Origin: Halorubrum sodomense
GTDB lineage: Archaea; Halobacteriota; Halobacteria; Halobacteriales; Haloferacaceae
NCBI RefSeq assembly: GCF_900111935.1
Contig: NZ_FOYN01000003.1
Coordinates: 710,149 to 774,148, forward strand
Length of the DNA: 64,000 bases
Direction of reading: 5' to 3'
In this document: positions 1 through 8,509 of the stretch, piece after piece
Numbering within the stretch: position 1 is the stretch's first letter
Layout: each line of letters begins with the position of its first letter
Made by a program: the position numbers and the translations under genes
The notes under the pieces: generated by a model
Told to the model about the DNA's origin: nothing
The model's input: the letters and a program-made list of their open reading frames with translations, nothing else
Database searches by the model: none

Positions 1-439
1 GATGGGCACCGCGCTCACCTCCTGCGTCACCCCGGAGAAGGGCGAGCCAACCTTCGACCTCGGCGACGACGAGATCGAGCTCGGCATCGGGATCCACGGC
101 GAGCCGGGCACCGAGCGCACCGAAGCGATGCCCGCGGACGAGGTGACCGAACACCTCACCGAGGCGGTCCTCGACGACCTCGACCTCGACGAGGGACAGG
201 AGGTGCTCACGGTCGTCAACGGGATGGGCGCCACGCCGCAGATGGAGCTGTTCGTCCTCAACCGCCGGCTGCAGGAGCTGCTCGGCGAGCGCGGCTTGGA
301 GACGTACGACGCCTGGGTCGGCGACTACATGACATCGCTGGACATGGCCGGGGCGTCGATCACGGTGTGCGCGGTCGACGACGAGCTGAAGGAGCTGTTC
401 GACGCGCCGGCCGACACGCCGGCGCTGACCGTCAAATGA
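1..439 (+). CDS. dhaK: Dihydroxyacetone kinase subunit DhaK (partial, 5' end outside window)
   Basis: These are the last 145 or so residues of the dihydroxyacetone-binding subunit of the PEP-dependent Dha kinase. The family is about 330 residues, so the first half lies left of the window. The visible part contains the GIGIHGEPG signature; in characterised DhaK this histidine binds dihydroxyacetone covalently. The stop codon overlaps the dhaL start (ATGA), so the genes are co-transcribed and probably translationally coupled. The product, dihydroxyacetone phosphate, enters glycolysis. Haloarchaea are known to use dihydroxyacetone and glycerol made by algae such as Dunaliella. The identity is secure; only the left end is unresolved. 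Confidence 0.95.
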   Translation, partial: MGTALTSCVTPEKGEPTFDLGDDEIELGIGIHGEPGTERTEAMPADEVTEHLTEAVLDDLDLDEGQEVLTVVNGMGATPQMELFVLNRRLQELLGERGLETYDAWVGDYMTSLDMAGASITVCAVDDELKELFDAPADTPALTVK

Positions 440-1173
440 GCGACGACGGCGCGGCGGTCGTCGCGGCCGTCGAGGCGATCGCCGAGCGCATCGAGAACGA
501 GCGGGACCACCTGACCCAGCTCGACTCCGCGATCGGCGACGCCGACCACGGCGGGAACATGGCGCGCGGCTGGGCCGCGGCGGCCGAGGCCGCGCGCGAC
601 CTCGACGACCCGGACGCCGAGACCGTCGCGAAGACGGTCGGCAAGACGCTGATGGCCGAGGTCGGCGGCGCCTCCGGACCGCTGTTCGGCGGGTCGCTCG
701 TGTTCGCGGCGGGCGAGCTCGACGAGGGGATCACCCCCGAGACCGCGGTCGCGTTCGCGGAGACGTACCTGGAGAAGGTCGAGGACCGGGGCGACGCGCG
801 CGTCGGCGACCAGACGATGGTGGACGCGCTGACGCCCGCGGTCCACGCGTTCAAGAAGTCGATCGAGGTCGACGACCTGGAGCCGATCGAGGCGCTCGCG
901 AAGGCGGTCGACGCCGCGGAGCGCGGCGTCGCGTTCACCGTCCCGATCCGCGCCCGGAAGGGCCGGGCCTCGTATCTCGGCTGGCGCTCGGTCGGCCACC
1001 AGGACCCGGGGGCGACCAGCACCCTGTTCATCCTCGAAGAGGTCCTCGACGTCGCCGCGGACCGGCTCGGCGTCGAGGTCCCGGAGACGGACGCCTCGTC
1101 GCCGACGATCCCGGACGAGGACCCCGACGAGGCGGCAGAGGACGGCTCCGCGGCGGCCTCGGAGGACGACTGA
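436..1173 (+). CDS. dhaL: Dihydroxyacetone kinase ADP-binding subunit DhaL
   Basis: DhaL carries the tightly bound ADP that is rephosphorylated by DhaM and hands the phosphate to dihydroxyacetone on DhaK. The nucleotide/Mg signature DSAIGDADHGG lies at residues 30-40; Asp30, Asp35 and Asp37 match the three Mg-binding aspartates of the E. coli protein. The first ATG overlapping the dhaK stop was chosen; longer in-frame starts would run into dhaK. The enzyme body ends near residue 215, followed by an acidic Ser/Glu/Asp tail of about 30 residues, common in haloarchaeal proteins. The stop overlaps the dhaM start by one base. Confidence 0.95.
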   Translation: MSDDGAAVVAAVEAIAERIENERDHLTQLDSAIGDADHGGNMARGWAAAAEAARDLDDPDAETVAKTVGKTLMAEVGGASGPLFGGSLVFAAGELDEGITPETAVAFAETYLEKVEDRGDARVGDQTMVDALTPAVHAFKKSIEVDDLEPIEALAKAVDAAERGVAFTVPIRARKGRASYLGWRSVGHQDPGATSTLFILEEVLDVAADRLGVEVPETDASSPTIPDEDPDEAAEDGSAAASEDD

Positions 1174-1574
1174 TGGTCGGGATCGTCGTCGTCTCGCACA
1201 GCGAGCGCGCCGCGGAGGGGATCGCGGAGGTCGCCGCCGAGATGGCCGGCGACACCCGCATCGAGCCGGTCGGCGGCGACGGGAAGGGCGGGATCGGCAC
1301 CGTCCCCGACGCCATCGAGGACGCCATCGACGCCGCGGCCGGGGAGGGGAGTGACGCCGCCGACGCGGACGGCGTCGTCGTCCTCGTCGACCTCGGCAGC
1401 GCGGTGATGAACGCGGACGTCGCCGTCGAACTGAGCGAGGCGGAGGCGGTAATCGCCGACGCCCCCGTCCTCGAGGGCGCGGTCAACGCGGCGGTCGCGG
1501 CCACCGACCCGTCGGCCACGATGGAGTCCGTTCGCGAGCAGGCCGAGGCGGCGCGCGATATGGAGAAGCTGTAG
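1173..1574 (+). CDS. dhaM: Phosphotransfer subunit DhaM (EIIA-Man type, single domain)
   Basis: DhaM passes phosphate from HPr to the ADP bound on DhaL. The 133-residue protein is one EIIA-mannose-type domain with the phosphorylated histidine at His9 (VVVSHSERAAEG) and a conserved GGDGKGGIGT loop at about residues 34-43. Unlike E. coli DhaM it has no fused HPr or EI-like domains, so it must get phosphate in trans. The ptsI-ptsH pair encoded convergently just downstream is the obvious donor. It ends the dhaKLM operon. Confidence 0.93.
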   Translation: MVGIVVVSHSERAAEGIAEVAAEMAGDTRIEPVGGDGKGGIGTVPDAIEDAIDAAAGEGSDAADADGVVVLVDLGSAVMNADVAVELSEAEAVIADAPVLEGAVNAAVAATDPSATMESVREQAEAARDMEKL

Positions 1575-1603
1575 GCCGCGACCCTTCGTCGCTTCCGTTC
1601 GAC

Positions 1604-3322
1604 CTACGATTCGCGGTCGTCGAGGCCAAGCACGTCCAGCACCTCGCCGCGCGTCTCGCAGGCGACCGCGTCGGCCGCGAGCGACCGGGCGTCGTCGAAC
1701 TCGACCTCGCGAACCCGGCGTTTCACGTCCGGCACCGTCACCGCGCTCATGCTGAGCTCGTCGAAGCCCAGCCCGACGAGCAGCTCCGTCAGCGCCGGGT
1801 CGCCGGCCATCTCGCCGCACATCCCGGCCCACGCGTCGGTCCCCTCGACGGCCGCGGTCGTCCGGTCGAGCGCGCGCAACACCGCCGGGTGGAGCGGATC
1901 GTGGTACTCTGCCACCGCGTCGTTGCCGCGGTCGGCCGCCATCACGTACCCCGCGAGGTCGTTCGTCCCGACGCTCAGGAAGTCGAGCCGCTCGGCGAGC
2001 GCGTCCGCGAGGAACGCCGCCGCCGGCGTCTCGACCATCGCGCCCAGCTCGGGGACCGCGTGGTCGACGCCCTCGCTCGCAAGGTCGTCGGCGACCGACT
2101 CGACGGTCGCGACCGCGCGCTCGACCTCCTCGACGCGGGTGACCAGCGGGAACATCACCGCGAGCCCGTCGCCGGCGTCGGTCGCCGCGGCGCGCAGCAG
2201 CGCCCGGAGCTGCGTCTCGAAGAGGTCGTCGTGCTCGTCGAGCGACAGCCGGATCCCCCGCCGCCCGAGGAACGGGTTCGGCTCGTCGGGGAGCACCAGG
2301 TAGGGAATCGGCTTGTCGCCGCCGACGTCGAGCGTCCGCACGACGACGCGGTCGTCGGGGAACGCCGACAGCGAGGCCCTCACGGCCTCGTACTGCTCCG
2401 CCTCGCTCGGCGGCGCCTCGCGGTCGACGAAGAGGAACTCGCTCCGGAACAGCCCGATCCCGTCCGCGCCGCGCTCGGTCGCCGGCCCCAGCTCGGCCTC
2501 GCCGCCGACGTTGGCGGCGACCTCGACCGGCCGGCCGTCGGCCGTCTCGACGCGCTCGCGGATCGCGTCCGGACCCGCCTCCCGCACCGCGTCGCGGCGC
2601 GCCTCGTCCGGGTCGACGACGACCTCGCCGGCCTCACCGTCGACGAGGACCGTTTCCCCGTCCGCGACCGATTCGAGCGCCTCGCCGACGCCGACGACCG
2701 CGGGGATCGCCAGCGACCGCGCGATGATCGCGGCGTGAGAGGTGCGGCCCCCCTCGACCGTCGCGATCCCGGCGACCGCGTCGGGGTCGAGCGCGGCGGT
2801 GTCGCTCGGCGTGAGCCGCTCCGCCAGCAGGACCGTCCCCTCGGGGAGCGCGGCGAGGTCGGCGGCGGTCGACCCGCCGGATTCGCGGTTGAGGAGCGCG
2901 CGGAGCAACCGGTCGCGGACGTCGCGCAGGTCGTCGGCGCGCTCGGCCATCCGGCCCTCCATCCCCTCGAACTGCGAGACGGCCTCGTCGAACCGGTCCG
3001 CGACGGCGTGCGCCGCGGGCGTCCCCTCGCGGACGGCGGCCTCGACGTCCTCGACGATCGTCGGGTCGTCGAGGAACCCCTCGTGGGCCTCGAACACCGC
3101 CGCCTCCTCCTCGCCCACGCGCTCGGCCGTCCGGTCGCGGGCATCACGCAGGGCCTCCCGCACGGCGTCCCGGGCCGCCTCGTATCGGTCCAGTTCGGCG
3201 TGGACGTCGACCGACTCGGGGTCGGGTCGGTCGGGGAGCGTCAGGTCGGCGTCGGGGCGGTACCAGCGCGCCGTCCCGACCCCCGAGCGCGGCGTGCTGC
3301 CGACGCCGTCGAACGTCCTCAC
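1604..3322 (-). CDS. ptsI: PTS enzyme I (phosphoenolpyruvate-protein phosphotransferase)
   Basis: Enzyme I autophosphorylates from PEP and phosphorylates HPr. The 572-residue length is normal for the family. The phospho-histidine loop GGRTSHAAIIAR places the active site at His196. The C-terminal PEP-binding barrel shows the LFRSEFLF, GTNDLAGY and GMCGEMAG motifs. The start overlaps the ptsH stop by four bases, so ptsH-ptsI form one operon read toward dhaKLM, with 29 bases between the converging stops. No sugar-specific EIIBC is visible, which suggests that this EI/HPr pair serves DhaM at least; other PTS partners elsewhere cannot be excluded. Confidence 0.95.
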   Translation of the reverse strand: MRTFDGVGSTPRSGVGTARWYRPDADLTLPDRPDPESVDVHAELDRYEAARDAVREALRDARDRTAERVGEEEAAVFEAHEGFLDDPTIVEDVEAAVREGTPAAHAVADRFDEAVSQFEGMEGRMAERADDLRDVRDRLLRALLNRESGGSTAADLAALPEGTVLLAERLTPSDTAALDPDAVAGIATVEGGRTSHAAIIARSLAIPAVVGVGEALESVADGETVLVDGEAGEVVVDPDEARRDAVREAGPDAIRERVETADGRPVEVAANVGGEAELGPATERGADGIGLFRSEFLFVDREAPPSEAEQYEAVRASLSAFPDDRVVVRTLDVGGDKPIPYLVLPDEPNPFLGRRGIRLSLDEHDDLFETQLRALLRAAATDAGDGLAVMFPLVTRVEEVERAVATVESVADDLASEGVDHAVPELGAMVETPAAAFLADALAERLDFLSVGTNDLAGYVMAADRGNDAVAEYHDPLHPAVLRALDRTTAAVEGTDAWAGMCGEMAGDPALTELLVGLGFDELSMSAVTVPDVKRRVREVEFDDARSLAADAVACETRGEVLDVLGLDDRES

Positions 3323-3663
3323 GGCGCGCCCTCCGCCTCGTCGCCGCCGTCGGTTTCGTCCTCGCCGTCGGTCTCGTCATCCTCCTCCGCCGCGTCCTCG
3401 ACCGGGCTCGTGAGCAGATCGCAGACCGCGTCCAGGGCCGCCTCGGCGTCGGGGCCCTCGGCGACGACGCGGACCGGCTCGCCGTGCTCGACGTTCAGCC
3501 CGCTGACGGAGAGCATGCTGTCGGCGCGGACGAGGCCGTCGTCGCCGTCGTCGTCGCGCCCGATCGACACGTCGGCGTCGAATCGGTTCGCCGTCTGTAC
3601 CAGCTTCGAGGCGGGCCGCGCGTGGAGGCCGGCCTCGGGTTCGACCGTGACGGTCCGTTCCAT
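3319..3663 (-). CDS. ptsH: Phosphocarrier protein HPr
   Basis: HPr relays phosphate from enzyme I to EIIA domains, here most likely DhaM. The active-site motif GLHARPA puts the phosphorylated residue at His14. The HPr fold occupies about residues 1-90; an acidic tail rich in Glu, Asp and Gly fills the last 25, so the protein is longer than the usual 85-90. It is the first gene of the ptsH-ptsI operon and overlaps ptsI by four bases. Confidence 0.94.
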   Translation of the reverse strand: MERTVTVEPEAGLHARPASKLVQTANRFDADVSIGRDDDGDDGLVRADSMLSVSGLNVEHGEPVRVVAEGPDAEAALDAVCDLLTSPVEDAAEEDDETDGEDETDGGDEAEGAP

Positions 3664-3760
3664 AGGGACGGGTTGGACCCCGGCGGGTAATAGCTGATCG
3701 GGGTCTCCGGGGACTCGGCTACGAGGGCCGGGGAGCGAGAGCGAGCGGACGGGCCGCCAC

Positions 3761-4963
3761 TCAGGGCGCCGCCTGCTTCGTCGAGACCAGCTCGATCACG
3801 TCGCGGTGGGAGAGCTCGCGGTCGGTCCCGACCTGCCGCCCGCTCCGGCAGTCGGTACCGTGGAGGAGCCCCTCGCCGATGTCGGAGTGGATGTGGTACG
3901 CGAAGTCCTCCGTGGTCGACCCCGCCGGGAGGATGAAGCAGTCGCGGAAGACCCCCTTCTCGTCTTTGCTCCCGTTCGCGGAGCCGGGGAAGACCGCGAT
4001 ACAGCCCAGCACGTCGAAGACGGCCGCTTCGAGCGCGCCCTGAACGCCGGTCCCGTCGTACTCACCGACGAACTCCGCGATCTGATCGAGGCCCGCTTCC
4101 TGCTCGCCGGAGACGTCGCCGACGATGTCGAAGCCGCTCTCGCCGGGGGTGTAGTCGACGACGCCGGCCTCGTCCGCGTTTTTGAGGGCCTTCTCCGCGT
4201 GGGCGCTGGAGGGGACGAAGGATAGGTGGTCGTAGTCGGGGTCCGTCGTTATCTCCTCCCAGTTCGCCTGCGCCTCCGGCGTGTCCATCTTGTTGGCGGC
4301 GACGACCATCGGCTTCGTCCGCTTCCGTATCTCGCGGGCCAGCTCGGTCCGGTCCGTCTCGTCCCACGTCTCGGGGTCGAGTTCGAGCCCCTCGGCGAGG
4401 ATGACGCGCTTCATCCGGTCCTTGTCGATGCCGAACGCGGACATCTGGTCGGCGAGCTCGGCCTCGATGGCGGCGTCCGCGCCGTGGTAGCGCGTCTCGA
4501 ACTTCTCTACGCCCTTTTCCAACACGTCGAGGTACCAGGCGTCGAGCTCCGCCTCCAAGAAGTCGATGTCCTCGCGGGGGTCGTGGCCCTCGGTCGCCTC
4601 GCCCTCGATGTCGGTCTTCCCCGAGAAGTCGACGACGTGGATCAGCACGTCGGTCTCGTTGAGGTCGGTGAGGAACTGGTTGCCCAGCCCGCGCCCCTCG
4701 TGGGCGCCCGGGACGAGGCCGGCGACGTCGACGAGCTTCACGGGGACGAACCGCGTCCCCTCGCGGCAGACGCCGACGCTCGGCGTACACGTCTCGTCGA
4801 ACTCGGGCGCTGCGCAGTCGACGCGGACGTACGCCTCGCCGACGGTCGGGTCGATGGTGGTGAACGGGTACGCGCCCTCCGGCACGTCGTTCATGGTCGC
4901 GGCGTTGAAGAACGTCGACTTCCCCACCGAGGGCTTGCCGACGAGTCCGATCCGGTAGCTCAT
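3761..4963 (-). CDS. OBG/YchF-family GTPase with C-terminal TGS domain
   Basis: This is a ribosome-associated P-loop NTPase of the archaeal OBG/YchF group. The Walker A motif GKPSVGKST lies at about residues 8-16, the G3 motif is DVAGLVPGA, and a TGS domain fills the C-terminal 80 residues (FILPAGSTTEDFAYHIH). It keeps a canonical G4 motif, NKMD, so it should prefer GTP; bacterial YchF has an altered G4 and uses ATP. ATG at 4963 was chosen over an in-frame GTG six bases upstream because the P-loop then starts at the usual distance. It is a single-gene unit. The family is certain; the cellular role is only generally known (translation). Confidence 0.9.
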   Translation of the reverse strand: MSYRIGLVGKPSVGKSTFFNAATMNDVPEGAYPFTTIDPTVGEAYVRVDCAAPEFDETCTPSVGVCREGTRFVPVKLVDVAGLVPGAHEGRGLGNQFLTDLNETDVLIHVVDFSGKTDIEGEATEGHDPREDIDFLEAELDAWYLDVLEKGVEKFETRYHGADAAIEAELADQMSAFGIDKDRMKRVILAEGLELDPETWDETDRTELAREIRKRTKPMVVAANKMDTPEAQANWEEITTDPDYDHLSFVPSSAHAEKALKNADEAGVVDYTPGESGFDIVGDVSGEQEAGLDQIAEFVGEYDGTGVQGALEAAVFDVLGCIAVFPGSANGSKDEKGVFRDCFILPAGSTTEDFAYHIHSDIGEGLLHGTDCRSGRQVGTDRELSHRDVIELVSTKQAAP

Positions 4964-5062
4964 TACCACCAGTGCGCGATCCGCGGTAAAAAGCGATGCG
5001 AGACGCGCCGTGGCGTGGGGAGCGGTGACGAGGGGCGAGATTCGAGGACCGGTCGAGCGCCG

Positions 5063-5320
5063 TTACGCGTCGCCGTCGGACTGTCCCGGTTCGCCGAGCG
5101 CCTCGATCGGGAGGACGTTCTGGAGCGCGGCGTGCGCGTCGGCGGCGCTCTCGAAGGTGTCCTGGTCGACGTCCGCGAGCAGGTCACCGAGGTCGGCGTC
5201 GCCGTCGGCGAACAGCACCGTCGTGCCGGCGAACGACTCGGCGAGCGCCTCCCGGTCGGCGGGGTACGCGTGATCCTCGAGCGTCGGTTCGAGCCGGGAG
5301 AGGTTGATCTCGTCGGACAT
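5063..5320 (-). CDS. DUF5789-like small acidic protein
   Basis: This is an 85-residue acidic protein of a haloarchaeal family I recognise as DUF5789-like. It shows the pattern Arg-Leu-Glu...Tyr-Pro-Ala-Asp-Arg-Glu near the N-terminus, then FAGTTVLFADGDADLGDLL, and ends in LPIEALGEPGQSDG. It has no cysteines, membrane segment or catalytic motif, and its function is unknown. It lies between the OBG GTPase (same strand, downstream) and a divergently read UspA gene. Confidence 0.75.
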   Translation of the reverse strand: MSDEINLSRLEPTLEDHAYPADREALAESFAGTTVLFADGDADLGDLLADVDQDTFESAADAHAALQNVLPIEALGEPGQSDGDA

Positions 5321-5442
5321 ACAGTCCCCTCGGCGGGACGAGGCATAAACGCGCGCCCTGGTACCGCTTCGACGGATACCGGCGAGGAACCAGCAAAAAC
5401 TGTAAAGAGTTATCCGCTGTCGGTGACACGTTATATGTGAAC

Positions 5443-6054
5443 ATGCCCCTATACGACCGAATCCTGGTTCCGACCGACGGCTCCTCGGAGGGGGAGCTGG
5501 CGGTGTGCCACGCGCTCGACCTCGCCGCGGTCCACGGGGCCTCGGTCCGCGCGATCTACGTGGTCGACACCGCGCGGTACGCCGGAATGCCGATGGAAAC
5601 GACGTGGGAAGGCGTCGGCGACCTGCTGTACGACGACGGAGAGGCCGCCCTCGAAACGGTGCGGGAACTGGCCGCGGACCGCGACGTCGACGTCGAGACC
5701 GCCGTCGTCGAGGGGTCGCCGAGCCGCGAGATCATCACGCAGGCCGAGGAGGCGGACTGCGACCTCGTCGTGATGGGGACCCACGGGAGAGGTGGGATCG
5801 ACAGGCTGCTCCTCGGCAGCGTCGCGGAGAAGGTCGTCCGCGGTTCGTCGGTCCCGGTGTTGACCGTCCGGATCGGCGACGGGGAGGAGCCGCCGAGCGC
5901 CGCCGAATCGGAGAGCGCGACCGAATCGGCGAACACGAGCGGCTCCGCGGGCGACGAGGAGTCCGCGACCGCGAGCGGGACGAGCGCGGGCGAGACGGGC
6001 GCCGCCGGGACCGACGCGGACGGCTCGGTCTCCGACGCGACGGAAACCGGGTAG
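5443..6054 (+). CDS. Universal stress protein (UspA family)
   Basis: One UspA domain covers about residues 1-145. The ATP-binding glycine-rich motif GTHGRGGIDRLLLGSVAEKV near residues 112-131 marks the nucleotide-binding class. A Ser/Glu/Ala-rich disordered tail of about 55 residues follows, unusual for a family of 140-150 residues. ATG at 5443 was preferred to the in-frame GTG six bases upstream because LYDRILVPTDGS is the typical N-terminus. A second UspA gene lies at 33.4 kb. Confidence 0.9.
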   Translation: MPLYDRILVPTDGSSEGELAVCHALDLAAVHGASVRAIYVVDTARYAGMPMETTWEGVGDLLYDDGEAALETVRELAADRDVDVETAVVEGSPSREIITQAEEADCDLVVMGTHGRGGIDRLLLGSVAEKVVRGSSVPVLTVRIGDGEEPPSAAESESATESANTSGSAGDEESATASGTSAGETGAAGTDADGSVSDATETG

Positions 6055-6089
6055 GCGGACGCAGCGGCCGGCGCCTCCGCCGTCCCGAG

Positions 6090-7100
6090 TCACTCCGCGT
6101 CGCGGAGGTGTTCGCAGTCGCCCGCGTGGACGCGCCGCCGCCCCTCGTCGGTGTCGACCACGAGCGCGCCCGGCCCCGCGACGTCGACCGCGGTTCCCTC
6201 CACGACCCCGTCCGCGGCCTCGACGCGGACGCGCCGCCCGAGCGTGCTCGCCCGCTCGCGCCACGCCGGGAGGACCCCGTCGAGCGCCGCGGGCGACGCC
6301 GTCAGCGCCGCGTAGCGTTCGAGCAGCGTCGCGGCGAACCGCCGCCGGTCGATCGGTTCCCCGCGCTCCGCCGACAGCGACGCCGCGCCCGCGGGCAGCG
6401 TCTCCGGAACGATGTTCGCGTTGACCCCGACGCCGACGACGAGCCAGCCGACGCGGTCGGCCTCCCCCTCCATCTCCGTGAGGATCCCCGCCAGCTTTCG
6501 ACCACCGCGCCCGGTCGCCTCCGGGTCGGCGCCGTCGTGTCCCTCGCCAACGTCACCCTCAGCGTCCTCCTCGCCGCCGACGAGCACGTCGTTCGGCCAC
6601 TTGATGTGCGCGTCGACGCCGGCCTCGCGGGCGGCGTCGGTCGTCGCGACCGCGGCCGCGAGGGTGAACAGCGGCGCCCGCGCGGTCGGCACGTCGGGGC
6701 GGGTCAGGACCGACAGCCAGACGCCGCCGCTCGGCGCCACCCACTCGCGGTCGAGGCGCCCCCGCCCGCCGGTCTGCTCGTCGGCGACCACGGCGACGTC
6801 GGCGGCCCCCGCTCCCGCGAGTTCGCGGGCCCGCTCGTTCGTCGACGCGATCCGATCGCGGTACTCCACCGAGTAGGGGGCGTCGAGTCCGAACGCGATG
6901 CCCGGCCCGGAGTAGCCAGGATCGTCGGGGGGCACGTACCCGTCCGGCGTCGACCCGATCGCGAACCCCTCCTCGCGGAGCCCCTCGACCGCCTTCCAGA
7001 CGGCCGCCCGTGAGACGCCGAGCGAGTCGGCGAGGGCGGGGCCGGAGACCGGACCGTCGTCGGCCGCGAGGGCGTCCAACAGCGCGCGCCGCGTGTCCAT
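6090..7100 (-). CDS. birA: Biotin--[acetyl-CoA-carboxylase] ligase / biotin operon repressor BirA
   Basis: BirA activates biotin as biotinyl-AMP and attaches it to carboxylase carrier domains. Residues 1-65 form a winged-helix DNA-binding domain (LLDALAADDGPVSGPALADSLGV). The catalytic domain follows with QTGGRGRLDREW, the biotinoyl-AMP loop, and KWPNDV. A C-terminal SH3-like domain completes the 336 residues. ATG at 7100 was chosen because it starts the HTH domain; the frame runs further upstream without homologous sequence. The DNA-binding domain implies that it may also repress biotin genes, none of which is in this window. Confidence 0.93.
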   Translation of the reverse strand: MDTRRALLDALAADDGPVSGPALADSLGVSRAAVWKAVEGLREEGFAIGSTPDGYVPPDDPGYSGPGIAFGLDAPYSVEYRDRIASTNERARELAGAGAADVAVVADEQTGGRGRLDREWVAPSGGVWLSVLTRPDVPTARAPLFTLAAAVATTDAAREAGVDAHIKWPNDVLVGGEEDAEGDVGEGHDGADPEATGRGGRKLAGILTEMEGEADRVGWLVVGVGVNANIVPETLPAGAASLSAERGEPIDRRRFAATLLERYAALTASPAALDGVLPAWRERASTLGRRVRVEAADGVVEGTAVDVAGPGALVVDTDEGRRRVHAGDCEHLRDAE

Positions 7101-7142
7101 ACCGCCCGTTCCGACGCCCGCGCCGAAAGCCGTTCCGGGTCT

Positions 7143-7188
7143 CGGAGGCTCAGTCGGGCCCCGGAGGCTCAGTCGGGCCCCGGAGGCT
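7143..7188. repeat. 19-bp tandem repeat, about 2.4 copies, in the birA-ferredoxin promoter region
   Basis: The unit cggaggctcagtcgggccc occurs at 7143-7161 and 7162-7180, then breaks off after eight bases. It fills the gap between the divergent birA and ferredoxin starts, so copy number could change promoter spacing. Slippage product is the simplest explanation. Confidence 0.85.
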
Positions 7189-7215
7189 TTGTGTCCGGCG
7201 CGCGAAGGGGCCGTG

Positions 7216-7626
7216 ATGACCGACCGCGACGGCGGCGGTGGCGGCGACGACCGGCCGACCGACGGGGCCGAGACGGTCCGGCTCACCGTCGTCGACGGCG
7301 ACGACCGCGTCGAGATCGACGCCGAGCGCGGTCGCACCCTCCGCCGGGTCCTCCTCGACGCCGGCCTGTCGCCGTACGCGCCCGCGACGCGCCGCCTCAA
7401 CTGCGGCGGACGGGGGCTCTGCGCCACCTGCGGCGTCCGCGTTCGCGAGGGACCGCCGGCCGATCACTGGCACGACCGCCTCGCCGACCGGTTCGGTTAC
7501 CCACGGCTCTCCTGTCAGATTTCGGTCGACCGACCGATGACGGTCGGGCTCGTCGACAAGCGCGTGTGGGGCGGGCGGCGAGCCGACACGCGGGCCGAGA
7601 GAGAGGACTCGGACGAAGGGGGTTGA
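7216..7626 (+). CDS. 2Fe-2S ferredoxin-like protein
   Basis: This small electron carrier has the plant-type [2Fe-2S] cysteine pattern: Cys63, Cys69 and Cys72 (NCGGRGLCATC) with the fourth ligand at Cys100 (RLSC). Residues 1-18 are a Gly/Asp-rich leader. The protein is not preceded by a partner reductase gene, so its redox partner is unknown. ATG at 7216 was chosen; a GTG codon directly before it is also in frame. It is divergent from birA. Confidence 0.88.
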   Translation: MTDRDGGGGGDDRPTDGAETVRLTVVDGDDRVEIDAERGRTLRRVLLDAGLSPYAPATRRLNCGGRGLCATCGVRVREGPPADHWHDRLADRFGYPRLSCQISVDRPMTVGLVDKRVWGGRRADTRAEREDSDEGG

Positions 7627-7795
7627 GCGCGGCGAGCCGAGGGCCCCCACACCTCGTTTCCGGTGAAACGGCGAACGGTAGCGCGTCACACGCGACCGCG
7701 CGGCGACGGGCGGCACTGGCGTCTACTGCGGCGCGAGGCGACACGGGCGCCCGCCGCGGCACAAAAGCCAAGTCCGCGGGCCCGAACCGTCCGGT

Positions 7796-8368
7796 ATGCA
7801 ACCCTCCAAGGAGCGCGAGTCGTCCGACGACCCGATGGACGACCTCGACGACCTCCTCGACGACGACCTCGCGGGCGGCGAGGGGGAGTCCGGCGCCGAT
7901 TCCGGCGGCGCCGCGGCGACCGACACGGGCAGCGAGACCGCGCGGGGCACCGGGAGTACCGGTGGCTCCGGCCGGATCGGCGTCTCCGGGCGCTGGTTCT
8001 CGGGGAAGGCCTTCGCGCTCGCGCTCGTCGCGGTCGCGATCGGGGTGTTCATCGGCGGCCTGATCCCGCTCATCGGCGGGACGATAGGCACCGCGGGGGG
8101 CGTGTTCCTCGCCGCGTTCCTGCTCGGCCTCGCCCTGTCGACGCGCCGGTACGTCGAGACGGGGATCGCCGGGGCCGCGGCGGGCGCGGCGAGCGCGGTG
8201 ACGAGCGTCCTCGGCGTCGGGTTCCTCCCGATCGGCATCGACTACCTCTCGCAGTGGGGGCTCCCGCTCCTCGCGGTCGGCGGGGGCGTCGGATTGGTAC
8301 TCGCGCTGCTCGGGCACTACTTCGGTCGCGACCTCCGTGCGGGGCTGAGTCAGGACATCGAGGGGTGA
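7796..8368 (+). CDS. Integral membrane protein, unknown function
   Basis: The 190-residue protein has a disordered acidic N-terminus (about residues 1-60, rich in Asp, Gly and Ser) and then four hydrophobic segments rich in Gly and Ala. The pattern loosely recalls DUF456-type small membrane proteins, but I cannot confirm the family. It ends in a short cytoplasmic tail, GLSQDIEG. It converges with the PsiE-like gene 140 bases downstream. Confidence 0.7.
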   Translation: MQPSKERESSDDPMDDLDDLLDDDLAGGEGESGADSGGAAATDTGSETARGTGSTGGSGRIGVSGRWFSGKAFALALVAVAIGVFIGGLIPLIGGTIGTAGGVFLAAFLLGLALSTRRYVETGIAGAAAGAASAVTSVLGVGFLPIGIDYLSQWGLPLLAVGGGVGLVLALLGHYFGRDLRAGLSQDIEG

Positions 8369-8509
8369 ACGAGGGCACACGACTCGGCTCAGGGGGTTCG
8401 AAACGCGCCGACCGTTGGAGCCGAACGACCCCCGCGAGGGGGGAGTCATCGAGAAGGCCTGTCCGACCTCGACACGCCGACCGAGGCGCTGACGGGCTGA
8501 CGGCCGAGC

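Noticed and set aside
1889..3697. A 602-codon open frame antisense to ptsI
   Set aside because: It is a composition artefact; ptsI has clear catalytic motifs on the other strand.
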